Below, one piece after another: positions 54,794 to 63,749 of a DNA stretch of 64,000 nt. The notes under the pieces are model-generated. The model worked only from the letters and a program-made list of their open reading frames with translations, was not told the origin of the DNA and searched no databases. Positions within the stretch are counted from its first letter, which is position 1. Each line of letters opens with the position of its first letter. Both the position numbers and the translations under genes were made by a program. Source of the stretch: Acidobacteriota bacterium (GTDB lineage Bacteria; Acidobacteriota; Terriglobia; Acidiferrales; UBA7541); assembly GCA_016201285.1 (NCBI GenBank), contig JACQDE010000079.1, forward strand, positions 53,007 to 117,006, given 5' to 3'.

Positions 54794-56074
54794 ATGGTTC
54801 GCCGCACTCTTCTGATTGCTGCCATCTCCGTGCTCGGCCTTGGCGTGCTGGCCGCATCGTTCCATTCGCGTTCTTCCGTCGAAAAGCATCTCGCACAGCA
54901 GATTCACCTCGCGCGGCAGGAAGCCGCGGTCTTCAGCGCGCAGGCGCCGCATTTCTCCGAACGCGCGGTGCCCTCCGGCCTGAACATCACCGATTTCCTG
55001 CAGGGTCTGGGCGTGGCCCGCGCCGCCGTGCTGGCGGTGGTGGACGCCGCACGGCCCGTCTATGACCTCGCGCGGATCCGCGCCGGCAATCAGATGGTCA
55101 TCGCCCGCACCGTCGCCGGCGAACTGCTCTCCTTGCGCTACCAGATTGATCCCGACCGCATGTTGTGGGTTTCCTCGCGCGGCTCGGAATTTCGCGCGGA
55201 GATCAAAGAAATTCCTTCGACCACTGCAACCGTCCGCATACACGGCGAAATCCGCGATTCGCTTTTCAACGCTGTCGAAGACGCCGGCGAGCGCGCCGAG
55301 CTGGCCATCCGCCTCTCCGAGATCTTCGGCTGGGACCTCGATTTCTACACCGACCCGCGCAAGGGCGATACCTTCCGCGTTATCGTGGAGAAAAAGACCT
55401 ACTCCAACGGCCAGCCCGCCTCGTACGGCAAACTCTACGCTGCCGAATACAACAACGACGGCACGCCCTACCAGGCCGTGCTCTTTCGCGACCCCGACGG
55501 CCGCGCCGCCTACTACGCGCCCGACGGCAAGTCGCTGCAAAAGGCGTTTCTCCGTTCGCCGCTCAAATTCAGCGCGCCGATTACGTCGCACTTCAGCAAG
55601 AGCCGCTTCCATCCCATCCTGAAGATTCGCCGCCCGCATCTCGGCATTGACTACGCCGCGCCGGTGGGCGCGCCGGTGCAATCCATCGGCGACGGCCGCG
55701 TGGTCTTCGCCGGACGCAAGGGCGGGGCAGGGAACATGGTCCACATCAAGCACACCAACGGCTACGAAACGATGTACATGCACCTCTCGAGAATTCTCGC
55801 CCGCAGCGGCGCTCATGTCGGCCAGGGCGAACGCATTGGCCTCGTCGGCTCGACCGGCCTCGCCACCGGCCCGCACCTCGACTTCCGCATCTTGCAGCAC
55901 GGCGCTTACCGCAACTTCGAATCCTTGCGCCTGCCGCCGGCCAATCCCGTCGCGAAGCGCGACATGGCGGAATTCATCGCCACCCGCGACCGCTTCCTCC
56001 CTCTCCTCACCGCCGACCCCTCTCAACTCGCCCGCGCCACCGCGCCGCTAACTTCCGTTCCGGCAGGGCGCTGA
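54794..56074 (+). CDS. M23 family murein endopeptidase (MepM-like)
   Basis: A 426-residue protein with an N-terminal membrane anchor (LLIAAISVLGLGVLAASF), an OapA/LysM-like middle (ITDFLQGLGVARAAVLAVV, LARIRAGNQM) and a C-terminal LytM peptidase. Zinc ligands are visible: H and D in PHLGIDYAAPVGAPV, and HxD/H in MYMHLSR and TGPHLDFRI. Such enzymes cut peptide crosslinks in peptidoglycan to allow growth. ATG 54794 is chosen to place the anchor at the N-terminus; the frame stays open upstream to 54626. A RAYT gene and its repeats follow immediately. Confidence 0.9.
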   Translation: MVRRTLLIAAISVLGLGVLAASFHSRSSVEKHLAQQIHLARQEAAVFSAQAPHFSERAVPSGLNITDFLQGLGVARAAVLAVVDAARPVYDLARIRAGNQMVIARTVAGELLSLRYQIDPDRMLWVSSRGSEFRAEIKEIPSTTATVRIHGEIRDSLFNAVEDAGERAELAIRLSEIFGWDLDFYTDPRKGDTFRVIVEKKTYSNGQPASYGKLYAAEYNNDGTPYQAVLFRDPDGRAAYYAPDGKSLQKAFLRSPLKFSAPITSHFSKSRFHPILKIRRPHLGIDYAAPVGAPVQSIGDGRVVFAGRKGGAGNMVHIKHTNGYETMYMHLSRILARSGAHVGQGERIGLVGSTGLATGPHLDFRILQHGAYRNFESLRLPPANPVAKRDMAEFIATRDRFLPLLTADPSQLARATAPLTSVPAGR

Positions 56075-56088
56075 ACAATTTTCGCTTC

Positions 56089-56135
56089 GTAGGGGCGACC
56101 GGCAGGTCGCCCGTTGTTGACCGGCAGGTCGCCCG
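56089..56135. repeat. REP palindromes upstream of the RAYT gene
   Basis: GTAGGGGCGACC begins a palindrome (GGGCGACC 56093-56100, loop GGCA, GGTCGCCC 56105-56112); a half unit TTGACCGGCAGGTCGCCCG follows. The stem is identical to those at 35867, 56473 and 56792. Confidence 0.9.
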
Positions 56136-56167
56136 AGCTCGTTTCCGTTCTTTCGCTTTCGCCTTGT

Positions 56168-56788
56168 ATGAAGGTACGATTACCCGCTATGCAAGACGAC
56201 TCATTGCCGAAGCGGCGCTCAATTCGGCTTCGAGGTTACGACTATTCTCTGCCGGGCGCTTATTTCCTCACGCTATGCGCCCATCAACGTGAAATACTTT
56301 TCGGCGAAATCGTGAAAGGACAGCTAACCCTGAACCAATTCGGACGGACCGTTCGAGAAGAACTGTTGCGAACTGCGGAACTCCGGGCAGGCGTGCAAAT
56401 CGAATGCTTTGTCATCATGCCAAACCACATCCACTTTGTCTTGGTGCTGCACAAAACGTTGCAATCGAAGGCGGGCGACCTTCCGGTCGCCCCTACGGCG
56501 CGCTCGCCGCGTGGTCCGGGGTCTGGAACCGTCGGCGCAATCATTGCGCAGTTCAAAGCGGCCAGTGCGCGGCGTGTGAACCAACTTCGCGGCACGCTCG
56601 GTGCGCCTCTATGGCAGCGCAACTACTACGAACACGTAATTCGAACGCCCAAAGCCTTTGCACAAATACAAAGGTACATCGCCGAGAATCTTCTTCGCTG
56701 GGCCTATGACCACGAGAACCCAGCATGCGATCGCAAAGAAGCAGACGACCTTCATTCCATCCTTTCCGCCGACAAACCACAGCCGTAG
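56168..56788 (+). CDS. REP-associated tyrosine transposase (RAYT)
   Basis: A 206-residue Y1 transposase of the IS200-like/RAYT family. RRSIRLRGYDYSLPGAYFLTLCA is the N-terminal strand pair, FVIMPNHIHFVLVL holds the HUH metal-binding pair, and WQRNYYEHVIRTPK contains the catalytic Tyr helix. IQRYIAENLLRWAYD is the usual C-terminal helix. RAYTs nick and probably spread REP palindromes rather than themselves. Matching palindromes flank the gene on both sides; one lies inside it (56473-56496, residues 102-110), and the TAG stop (56786-56788) is part of the downstream copy. ATG 56189 is an alternative start. Confidence 0.92.
   Translation: MKVRLPAMQDDSLPKRRSIRLRGYDYSLPGAYFLTLCAHQREILFGEIVKGQLTLNQFGRTVREELLRTAELRAGVQIECFVIMPNHIHFVLVLHKTLQSKAGDLPVAPTARSPRGPGSGTVGAIIAQFKAASARRVNQLRGTLGAPLWQRNYYEHVIRTPKAFAQIQRYIAENLLRWAYDHENPACDRKEADDLHSILSADKPQP
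56473..56496. repeat. REP palindrome inside the RAYT gene
   Basis: GGGCGACC (56473-56480), loop TTCC, GGTCGCCC (56485-56492) and CTAC: the same repeat as the flanking copies, in the opposite orientation, read in frame as GDLPVAPT. Confidence 0.9.
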
Positions 56789-56926
56789 GGGCGACCGGCA
56801 GGTCGCCCGTAGTTGACCGGCAGGTCGCCCGTTCCTGGCCGACAGTTCGCCCGTTGTTGACCGGCAGGTCGCAGGTGTAGCGATTCGCAGTACGCACACG
56901 CTGGCGAGCTGCCGCTCGCCCCTACC
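56785..56926. repeat. REP array downstream of the RAYT gene
   Basis: A run of GTAGGGGCGACCGGCAGGTC-type units and half units (TTGACCGGCAGGTCGCCCG) from 56785 to about 56880, with a diverged copy (GGCGAGCTGCCGCTCGCC) to 56926. At least four units; some have changed stems (GACAGTTCGCCC). Confidence 0.85.
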
Positions 56927-56960
56927 ACGCTGGTACCCGCCAAAAACCACATCAAAACAA

Positions 56961-56989
56961 AAAGGGCGCCCGCCTTCGCGGCCGCCCTT
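56961..56989 (-). terminator. intrinsic terminator of korA-korB
   Basis: On the minus strand AAGGGCG ... CGCCCTT forms a GC-rich stem followed by a T-rich tail (TTTTGTTTTG). It lies about 40 bases after the korB stop at 57026. Confidence 0.65.
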
Positions 56990-57025
56990 CTGATTGCTGA
57001 AAGCTGACTGCTGACCGCTGTCAGC

Positions 57026-58048
57026 TTACTTCACTTCCCACGTATCTCCCTGCCGCAGCAGCTTGGCCAGGTCGCCCTTCCCGTGCTTGGCGGTGACTTC
57101 GCGGATCTGCTCGGCGATGCGGTCTTCGTAGCGCACGGCCTCCACCGCGCGCAGCACGCCGATGGGTGTAGGGAAGCCCGGCGTGGAGTCCATGCGCGAG
57201 AGCAGGAACGCATACGCGGGGTTGTGGTTTTTCTCGTCGTGGATGATCACGTCGTTTTCGGTGACGCCGTTGCCGAGCTGCACCACCTCGAGCTCGATTC
57301 CGTTCATGCGGATGCCTTTGTCCTTGTTCTTGCCGAAGACGAGCGGCTTGCCGTGCTCGATCGCGATGATGTGGTCCTCGCGCACTTCTTTTTCCGTCAG
57401 GCTCTCCCACGCGCCGTCGTTAAAGATGTTGCAGTTCTGCATGATCTCGATGAACGCGGAGCCGCGGTGCGCCGCTGCGCGTTTTAGCGTCGTCTTCAGG
57501 TGCGGCTGAAAGACGTCCACCGAGCGGGCCACGAACGTGGCGTCGGCGCCCAGCGCGAGTGAGAGCGGGTAAAACGGCCGGTCCGGCGAGCCATACGGCG
57601 TGGACTTCGTTTTCTTGCCGAATTCCGACGTTGGCGAGTACTGCCCCTTTGTCAGCCCGTAGATGCGGTTGTTGAAGAGCAGCACTTTGATGCCTACGTT
57701 CCGTCGCAGCATGTGGATGGTGTGATTGCCGCCGATGGAAAGCGAGTCGCCGTCGCCGGTCGCCACCCAGACTTCCAGGTCCGGCCGGGTGATTTTGATG
57801 CCCGTGGCGATGGCTGGCGCGCGCCCGTGGATGCCGTGAAAACCGTAGGTGTTCATGTAGTATGGGAAGCGGCTGGAGCAGCCGATGCCCGACACAATCA
57901 CGAACTTCTCCCGCGGAATACCCAGCTCGGGAAACACCGCCTGCGCGGCCGAAAGAATCGCGTAGTCCCCGCAGCCCGGACACCAGCGGACGTCCTGGTC
58001 CGTCTGGAAATCCTTCTTCGTATAGACCGGAAGGGTATCTGTGCTCAT
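57026..58048 (-). CDS. korB: 2-oxoacid:ferredoxin oxidoreductase, beta subunit
   Basis: A 340-residue TPP-binding beta subunit. RWCPGCGDYAILSA has the cluster-proximal CxxC, WVATGDGDSLSIGGNHTIH is the TPP/Mg site, and NNRIYGLTKGQYSPTSE is typical. With KorA it converts 2-oxoacids (2-oxoglutarate or pyruvate) and CoA to acyl-CoA, CO2 and reduced ferredoxin. The ATG overlaps the korA stop. The KorA-type partner has no ferredoxin-like domain and none follows, so the electron acceptor is an unlinked ferredoxin. 2-Oxoglutarate is the likeliest substrate by the two-subunit KorAB arrangement; this is not proven. Confidence 0.9.
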   Translation of the reverse strand: MSTDTLPVYTKKDFQTDQDVRWCPGCGDYAILSAAQAVFPELGIPREKFVIVSGIGCSSRFPYYMNTYGFHGIHGRAPAIATGIKITRPDLEVWVATGDGDSLSIGGNHTIHMLRRNVGIKVLLFNNRIYGLTKGQYSPTSEFGKKTKSTPYGSPDRPFYPLSLALGADATFVARSVDVFQPHLKTTLKRAAAHRGSAFIEIMQNCNIFNDGAWESLTEKEVREDHIIAIEHGKPLVFGKNKDKGIRMNGIELEVVQLGNGVTENDVIIHDEKNHNPAYAFLLSRMDSTPGFPTPIGVLRAVEAVRYEDRIAEQIREVTAKHGKGDLAKLLRQGDTWEVK

Positions 58049-59898
58049 GCCAGCACCTCTTCAATCTTGGCCTCGAGCTCAGCCTGCTTGAAGGGCTTGC
58101 CCTGGATTTTGTCGTAGCCCTGCGCATCCACCAGGTATTTCGCGCGCAGCAGCACCAGGAGCTGGCCCATGTTCATCTCCGGCACCAGCACCTTCTTGTA
58201 CTTCTTCAGCACGTTGCCGAGGTTTTTCGGCAGCGGGTTCAGGTAGCGCAGGTGTACGTGCCCGATCTTGCGACCCATCGCGCGCTGCGCCTTCAGCGCC
58301 GCGGTAATCGAGCCGTACGTCGAGCCCCAGCCCACGATGAGCAGGTCGCCTTCGGGGTCGCCGGCGGGCACCACGTCGGGGATTTCCTGCGCCACCGCTT
58401 CGACTTTTGCCGCGCGCAACCGGCACATCTTCTCGTGGTTGAGCGGCTCGTAGTTGAGGTTGCCGGTGCCGTCCTGCTTTTCGATGCCGCCCACCCGGTG
58501 CTCCAGCCCCGGCGTGCCGGGGATGGCCCACGGCCGCGCCAGCGTGTCCGGGTCGCGGCTGTACGGCAGGAAGCCCTCCGGGTTGGTCGCGAAATGTACC
58601 GGAATTTCCGGAAGCTCGCTCACGTTCGGGATGCGCCACGGCTCCGCGCCGTTGGCCAGGTAGCCGTCGGAGAGCACGATCACCGGCACCATGTATTTGA
58701 GGGCGATGCGGCTGGCTTCGAGCGCGATCCAGAAGCAGTCGCCCGGCGTCGCCGCGGCGAGCACCGGCAGCGGCGCCTCGGAGTTGCGCCCGTAGAGCGC
58801 CTGCAGCAGGTCGGCCTGTTCGGTCTTGGTCGGCAAGCCGGTGGACGGCCCGCCGCGCTGGATGTTGCAGACCACCAGCGGCAGCTCCACCGCCACGGCC
58901 AGGCCCAGCGCCTCGGTCTTTAGCGCCATGCCGGGACCCGACGTGGTCGTAATCCCCAGCGCGCCCGAGTACGCCGCGCCAATCGCCGACGTCACCGCCG
59001 CAATTTCATCTTCGGCCTGAAACGTTTTCACGCCGAAATCCTTGAACTTGGAAAGTTCGTGCAGCACGTCCGACGCCGGCGTGATCGGATACGAACCGAG
59101 AAACAGCGGAATACCCGCTTTTTGCGACGCGGCCACGAATCCCAGCGCCAGCGCCGTATTGCCGCTGATGCTGCGGTACACCCCCGGCTCGAGTTTCGCC
59201 GGCGGAATTTCGTAGCTCACCTGGAAGGCTTCCGTCGCCTCGCAGTAAGCGTAGCCCGCCTTCATCGCCAGCTTGTTGGCTTCGATCAGCAGCGGCTTGG
59301 TCTTGAACTTGTCTTCGATCCACCGGAAGGTGGAATCCATCGAGCGGTTGTAGAGCCAGTAGCACATGCCCAGCGCGAAGAAGTTCTTGCAGCGGTCCAC
59401 GCTCTTCGCGTCGAGGCCCAGCTCCTTCAGCGCCGCGCCGGTGAGCTTCGTCAGCTCCACGGGGAAGAGCCGGTAGGCGTCCAGCGTGTGGTCTTCGAGC
59501 GGGCTCGACGCCATCTGCGCCTTCTTCAGATCGGCTGGCTGGAAATCGTCCGCGTTGACGATCAGGGTGCCGTTCTTCTTCAGGTCTGCGAGGTTCATCT
59601 TCAGCGCCGCGGGGTTCATCGCCACCAGCGCGTCCACCGCGTCGCCCGGCGTGTACACTTCCGTCGAGCCGAAGTGGATCTGGAACCCGCTGACGCCCGG
59701 CAGCGTGCCCGCGGGGGCGCGGATCTCCGCCGGATAGTCGGGAAAAGTGGCCAGATCGTTGCCGTAGAGCGCCACCGTGTTGCTGAACTGCGTGCCGGTC
59801 ACCTGCATGCCGTCGCCGGAATCGCCGCAGAAGCGGATGACCGCCTTTTCGATCACTTCGCGGATCTTGCGGGGAGGGGACTGCGTTATCGTGCCCAT
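58045..59898 (-). CDS. korA: 2-oxoacid:ferredoxin oxidoreductase, gamma-alpha fused subunit
   Basis: A 617-residue subunit in which the gamma domain (IRFCGDSGDGMQVTGTQFSNT, to about residue 200) is fused to the alpha domain (NTALALGFVAASQKAGIPLFLGSYPITPASDVLHEL, AVTSAIGAAYSGALGITTTSGPGMALKTEALGLAV). This fusion marks KorA-type enzymes. ATG 59898 is used; the frame stays open upstream to 59964. korB follows with a 4-base overlap, giving 1:1 synthesis. The oxygen-sensitive pathway suggests microaerobic or anaerobic growth or a reductive TCA link. Confidence 0.92.
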   Translation of the reverse strand: MGTITQSPPRKIREVIEKAVIRFCGDSGDGMQVTGTQFSNTVALYGNDLATFPDYPAEIRAPAGTLPGVSGFQIHFGSTEVYTPGDAVDALVAMNPAALKMNLADLKKNGTLIVNADDFQPADLKKAQMASSPLEDHTLDAYRLFPVELTKLTGAALKELGLDAKSVDRCKNFFALGMCYWLYNRSMDSTFRWIEDKFKTKPLLIEANKLAMKAGYAYCEATEAFQVSYEIPPAKLEPGVYRSISGNTALALGFVAASQKAGIPLFLGSYPITPASDVLHELSKFKDFGVKTFQAEDEIAAVTSAIGAAYSGALGITTTSGPGMALKTEALGLAVAVELPLVVCNIQRGGPSTGLPTKTEQADLLQALYGRNSEAPLPVLAAATPGDCFWIALEASRIALKYMVPVIVLSDGYLANGAEPWRIPNVSELPEIPVHFATNPEGFLPYSRDPDTLARPWAIPGTPGLEHRVGGIEKQDGTGNLNYEPLNHEKMCRLRAAKVEAVAQEIPDVVPAGDPEGDLLIVGWGSTYGSITAALKAQRAMGRKIGHVHLRYLNPLPKNLGNVLKKYKKVLVPEMNMGQLLVLLRAKYLVDAQGYDKIQGKPFKQAELEAKIEEVLA

Positions 59899-60221
59899 GA
59901 TTGCTTGCGAACCTCTTTCACTCCACTCATTCATCTGCGCGGAGAAAATTCCTCCGCCCATCACACTACCTTACCATATTCCATCGGCCGCTCTCCACCC
60001 GCGCTGTAACACCCGTTCAGCATCTTGAACACTCGATTCGCGCTGCTTATCCGGCCACCATGTGCCGTGCCGCCGCTTCACCTTGCGGGCAATTCCTCTG
60101 TGCCGCTCTGTGTTCTCTGGGTCTTGGTGGTGAGGTTTCCCTGGCAGCGAAAAACCGCTTGGCGATCCTCTGCCGCCCGCGCAGAATAGCTCCTCCAAAC
60201 TTCCTGCCGTCCGGAGGAACC

Positions 60222-61193
60222 ATGCGGAAGACCCATTTGCTCGCGCTGCATCTGATTGCCGCGGCTCTCGCACTGCTGGTGCATCCTTCCGCCGCATTGG
60301 GCCAGCTTTCAGATGCCGCCACCTCCGCCGTACACCTCAGCACCGACTATCGCGTGGTGGCAGACGTCACCTATCTGACGGCGAACAATTGGGACGCCAA
60401 GCTCGACATCTACGTGCCTGCCAGCGTGAGCGCGCCCAACCCCACGCTGATCTACATCCACGGCGGCGGCTGGGTGCTCGGTTCCAAGGAAACGGCCGTC
60501 CTGCAGATCCTGCCGTGGCTGGAGATGGGCTGGACGGTGGTCAACGTCGAATACCGGCTGGGAAAAGTCTCTCTGGCGCCCGCCGCCGTCGAGGATTGCC
60601 GCTGCGCGCTGCGCTGGGTGATCCGCAACGCCAAGCAGTACAACTTCGACGTCAACAAGATCGTGCTCACCGGACATTCCGCGGGCGGCCACCTTTCGCT
60701 CACCACTGGCATGCTGCCCAGCTCTGCCGGCCTCGACCGCCAGTGCCCGTCTTCGTTCGGCAAGCCGCCCGACCCGGCCGCCGACCAGCCGAAAGTCGCC
60801 GCCATCATCAACTGGTTTGGGATTACGGATGTGGGAGATCTCTTCGATGGGCCCAGCGCGCAGGGCTACGCGATTGGCTGGTTTGGCAGCCTGCCCCATC
60901 GCGAGGAAATTGCAGCGCGCGTCTCGCCGCTCACCTACGTGCGTCCCGGCCTGCCGCCCATTCTCACCATCCACGGCGACGCCGATCCGGTGGTGCCCTA
61001 CAGCCACGCCGTGCGCCTGCACCAGGCGCTCGAGAAGCACGGCGTGCCCAATCAGCTCCTCACCATTCCCGGCGGCAAGCACGGCAGCTTCACCCGCACC
61101 GAAAACGAAATGGCTTATCGGACGATCCGCGACTTCCTCATCCAACACAAGATCTGGCAGCCGCCCGCCACGTCCTCCAATCCTAAACCCTGA
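60222..61193 (+). CDS. exported alpha/beta hydrolase (esterase-like)
   Basis: A 323-residue protein with a signal peptide (LLALHLIAAALALLVHPSAALG) and an alpha/beta hydrolase fold of the BD-FAE/HSL type. YIHGGGWVLG is the oxyanion loop, TGHSAGGHLS the nucleophile elbow, IHGDADPVVPYSHA the Asp and GGKHGSF the His. It probably hydrolyses carboxylic or feruloyl-like esters in the periplasm or outside the cell. GGAGG (60213-60217) fixes the ATG at 60222. It is divergent from korA. Confidence 0.88.
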   Translation: MRKTHLLALHLIAAALALLVHPSAALGQLSDAATSAVHLSTDYRVVADVTYLTANNWDAKLDIYVPASVSAPNPTLIYIHGGGWVLGSKETAVLQILPWLEMGWTVVNVEYRLGKVSLAPAAVEDCRCALRWVIRNAKQYNFDVNKIVLTGHSAGGHLSLTTGMLPSSAGLDRQCPSSFGKPPDPAADQPKVAAIINWFGITDVGDLFDGPSAQGYAIGWFGSLPHREEIAARVSPLTYVRPGLPPILTIHGDADPVVPYSHAVRLHQALEKHGVPNQLLTIPGGKHGSFTRTENEMAYRTIRDFLIQHKIWQPPATSSNPKP

Positions 61194-61229
61194 ATCCGAA
61201 ATTCTGCGTACCTCCGTGGCTCATTCTTC

Positions 61230-63749
61230 CTACGGAGCCGGGACCAAGCGCATCTTCGCCTTCGCATTCTTTTCCACGGCCGCGCGTGAATACGCCAGCG
61301 GGAAATGCTCCTCCCGCGCCCAGAACTTCAGCAGGTCGTCGTAGTGCGTGCTTTCCGGCTGGCCGGATTGTCCCGGCGTGTTGGTGGCCGTCGAGCGGTC
61401 CCAGTCCGCCAGATCCATCACCTGCCGGTAGGACGCGCCGGTAGATTGCTTGTAGTCCGCGCCGCCGGTGGCGTTGACGGTATGAGCGTCGCCGCTGCGC
61501 TCCACCGGCCCGCGGCTGAACGCCGCAGCGCGCTCCGGCGCGTCGTTGCTCGCCAGCGGATGCGCAAAGCTCGCCGTGTGCAGCGCGCCCCAGCGCCACT
61601 TTGCCATGTCCGGCCCGAGCGATTTGTTCAGCTCGGCGATGGCCTCATCGAGCGCCTTGGTCAGCGCAAGATCGCGCTGCTCCACGGCGTCGCCGCTCGG
61701 AAAAAATGTCGCATCGGGTTCGCGTACCGCTCGCAGCAGCGTGCTCACCGAAACCATCCGCCGCGCCATCCGCCACACTTCCACCGGCACGAGCGGCTTG
61801 AACACCGCGCTGCGCAACCGCTCGAGCCACGTTTCGAAGAGGGCCGCCGCGGCGGAGTCTTTCTCCATTCGCGCGTCCCACTTTTTGAGCAACTCGACCG
61901 CCTGCGCGCGCGCGCCGCCGCCCGGCGCAATCTTCGCCACCAGCGGCAGCAACTCGCGCGCCGGCAGGGAAGTGACGTCCGCCTGCAGCCGCTCCGAATC
62001 CCCCACGGTCAGTCTATTTCCCGCGGCGAGCACTTCGCGGATGCGCTCCACGCGATACGCCGTGGACCACTCGAACCCGATCAGCCGCTCTTCATTCGGC
62101 GGCAACGTGTTGTGGTTCGCCGTCGCCGCGAATTTCCGCGCCGGGTTGTACTCGTGCGGCAGGTCGTCCAGTTTCAGAAATCCCCTCCAGTCGCAGGCGG
62201 CCGCATCGCCGCGCGCGGGCAGCAGGCCGTCGCAGCTCCGCGCCGGCGCCAGCGCAGCCGCCTGGTAGCCGATGTTTCCGTCAACATCGGCATAGACAAA
62301 ATTCTCCGGCGGCAGCTTCCACCGCTCGAGCGCCTGGCGAAATTCTTTCCAGTTTTGCGCGCGGCTGATGGCCAGCCCCGCGAGATAGCCGGCCGTGCCC
62401 GGTTCCGTTCCCACCCAGCGCAGCACGTACGCGCGATGCCGCTTCGCGTCTTCATGAATCACCGGCCCGTGCCGTGTGAATTTCAATTGCACCTTCCGCG
62501 CCTGCGCCTCGCCCTTTACGCGGATCTCCTCTTCGATGACTTTCATTTCTTCCCAGACCCCGGAGGTTGAGCGAGTCAGCACAGGCAATTCAAATTGATT
62601 GGGGTCATCAGGATGGGTTCGCTCGACAACGATATCTTGCTGATCGGCCGCAAAAATCGTCAAGCCGAACGCGATGCGCTGGTTGTGCCCGATGGAAACG
62701 CCGGGAAGCGCCGGCTCGCCCGCGCCGATCACATCCCAGCCCGGCCCGACGAGGTGCACGATGTACCGCAGCGACGGCAGCAGCAGCGCGCGGTGCGGGT
62801 CGTTCGCCAGGATGGGCTTGCCGCTTCTTGTTTTCGCGCCGGCAATCGTCCAGTTGTTGCTGCCCTCTGAAATTTCAAATTTCAAACTTGAAATTTCTCT
62901 GTCCCATGCTTCTTCACGAACTTCGCGCCACGGCCGTCGTTCGGACAATTCGTCCATCATCCCGTCAAAACTCACTTCCCCCGCCGCGCGCTCGAGCCCA
63001 TCGATCACGCTCAGGTCCATTCCTTCCAGACTCAAGCCTTTCTCCGGCCGCGTCACGCGCGGCGGGTCCGTCTGAAAAAATCTCGCCGTGCGCTCCGCGC
63101 CCAGCTCGCGCACCACCATCGCGCGCAGCAACTCGTGCGCCGCGTTGCCCGTCATCGGGTACGCCGCCATGCGCGACACCACCACTTCCGGCGTCCATTT
63201 CCCCGGTCGCGTGCCCGTCAGCTTGAACTCCACCGGCAGGTTGTCGCCGATGCGGACGATGTAGGCGTTGATGCCGCGCACGAACGACTCGACAATCTGC
63301 TTCGTGTCCGGCGAGTAGCTTCTCCATTCCGCGTCCCAGTCGCCGCGGTAGCGCAGCAGCCGCGCGGTGCGGTCGCGCTCCACCGCCTCCGGCCCCAGCA
63401 CTTCCGCCAGCTCGCCCATCGCCTTGCGCCGCCAGAGATCGAGCTGCCACAAGCGGTCCTGCGCCACCACGAAGCCCTGGGCGAAAAACAGGTCCTCCTG
63501 CGTCTTCGCGTAGATGTGCGGCACGCCCCAGGCGTCGCGGAGGATTTCCACCGGCTGCGCAAGCCCCGCAATGGGGAGCTCGCCCGACGTCGGCGCCAGC
63601 GCTGCCCGCGCCTGCTCGCGCAACGCCGCCGCTGTCGGCTTCTGCTGCTGCGCTTTGCTTTTCTCACCCACCCCCGCCAGCAACGTTGCCACTGCCAGCG
63701 CAATCAATCCGCCTGTGCGAATCAATGTCTTCCTGCACGCTCTCTCCAT
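61230..63749 (-). CDS. penicillin acylase family protein (Ntn hydrolase)
   Basis: An 839-residue exported protein with a signal peptide (TGGLIALAVATLLAGVGEKSKA), the alpha chain (DAWGVPHIYAKTQEDLFFAQGFVVAQDRLWQLDLWRR), a linker and the beta chain starting at the predicted nucleophile Ser297 (GSNNWTIAG). Later beta-chain landmarks are ANDPHR, SIGHNQRIAFGLT and ATANHNTLPP. Members self-cleave before the Ser and hydrolyse amides such as acyl-homoserine lactones or beta-lactam side chains; the substrate is unknown. A 29-base palindrome (62869-62897) encodes residues 285-294, ending three residues before Ser297. Confidence 0.9.
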   Translation of the reverse strand: MERACRKTLIRTGGLIALAVATLLAGVGEKSKAQQQKPTAAALREQARAALAPTSGELPIAGLAQPVEILRDAWGVPHIYAKTQEDLFFAQGFVVAQDRLWQLDLWRRKAMGELAEVLGPEAVERDRTARLLRYRGDWDAEWRSYSPDTKQIVESFVRGINAYIVRIGDNLPVEFKLTGTRPGKWTPEVVVSRMAAYPMTGNAAHELLRAMVVRELGAERTARFFQTDPPRVTRPEKGLSLEGMDLSVIDGLERAAGEVSFDGMMDELSERRPWREVREEAWDREISSLKFEISEGSNNWTIAGAKTRSGKPILANDPHRALLLPSLRYIVHLVGPGWDVIGAGEPALPGVSIGHNQRIAFGLTIFAADQQDIVVERTHPDDPNQFELPVLTRSTSGVWEEMKVIEEEIRVKGEAQARKVQLKFTRHGPVIHEDAKRHRAYVLRWVGTEPGTAGYLAGLAISRAQNWKEFRQALERWKLPPENFVYADVDGNIGYQAAALAPARSCDGLLPARGDAAACDWRGFLKLDDLPHEYNPARKFAATANHNTLPPNEERLIGFEWSTAYRVERIREVLAAGNRLTVGDSERLQADVTSLPARELLPLVAKIAPGGGARAQAVELLKKWDARMEKDSAAAALFETWLERLRSAVFKPLVPVEVWRMARRMVSVSTLLRAVREPDATFFPSGDAVEQRDLALTKALDEAIAELNKSLGPDMAKWRWGALHTASFAHPLASNDAPERAAAFSRGPVERSGDAHTVNATGGADYKQSTGASYRQVMDLADWDRSTATNTPGQSGQPESTHYDDLLKFWAREEHFPLAYSRAAVEKNAKAKMRLVPAP
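62869..62897. repeat. AT-rich palindrome inside the penicillin acylase gene
   Basis: GAAATTTCAA (62869-62878), nine bases, TTGAAATTTC (62888-62897): a perfect 10-base stem. Similar AATTTCAAAT-type runs lie between genes near 21290 and 33536. Confidence 0.75.
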
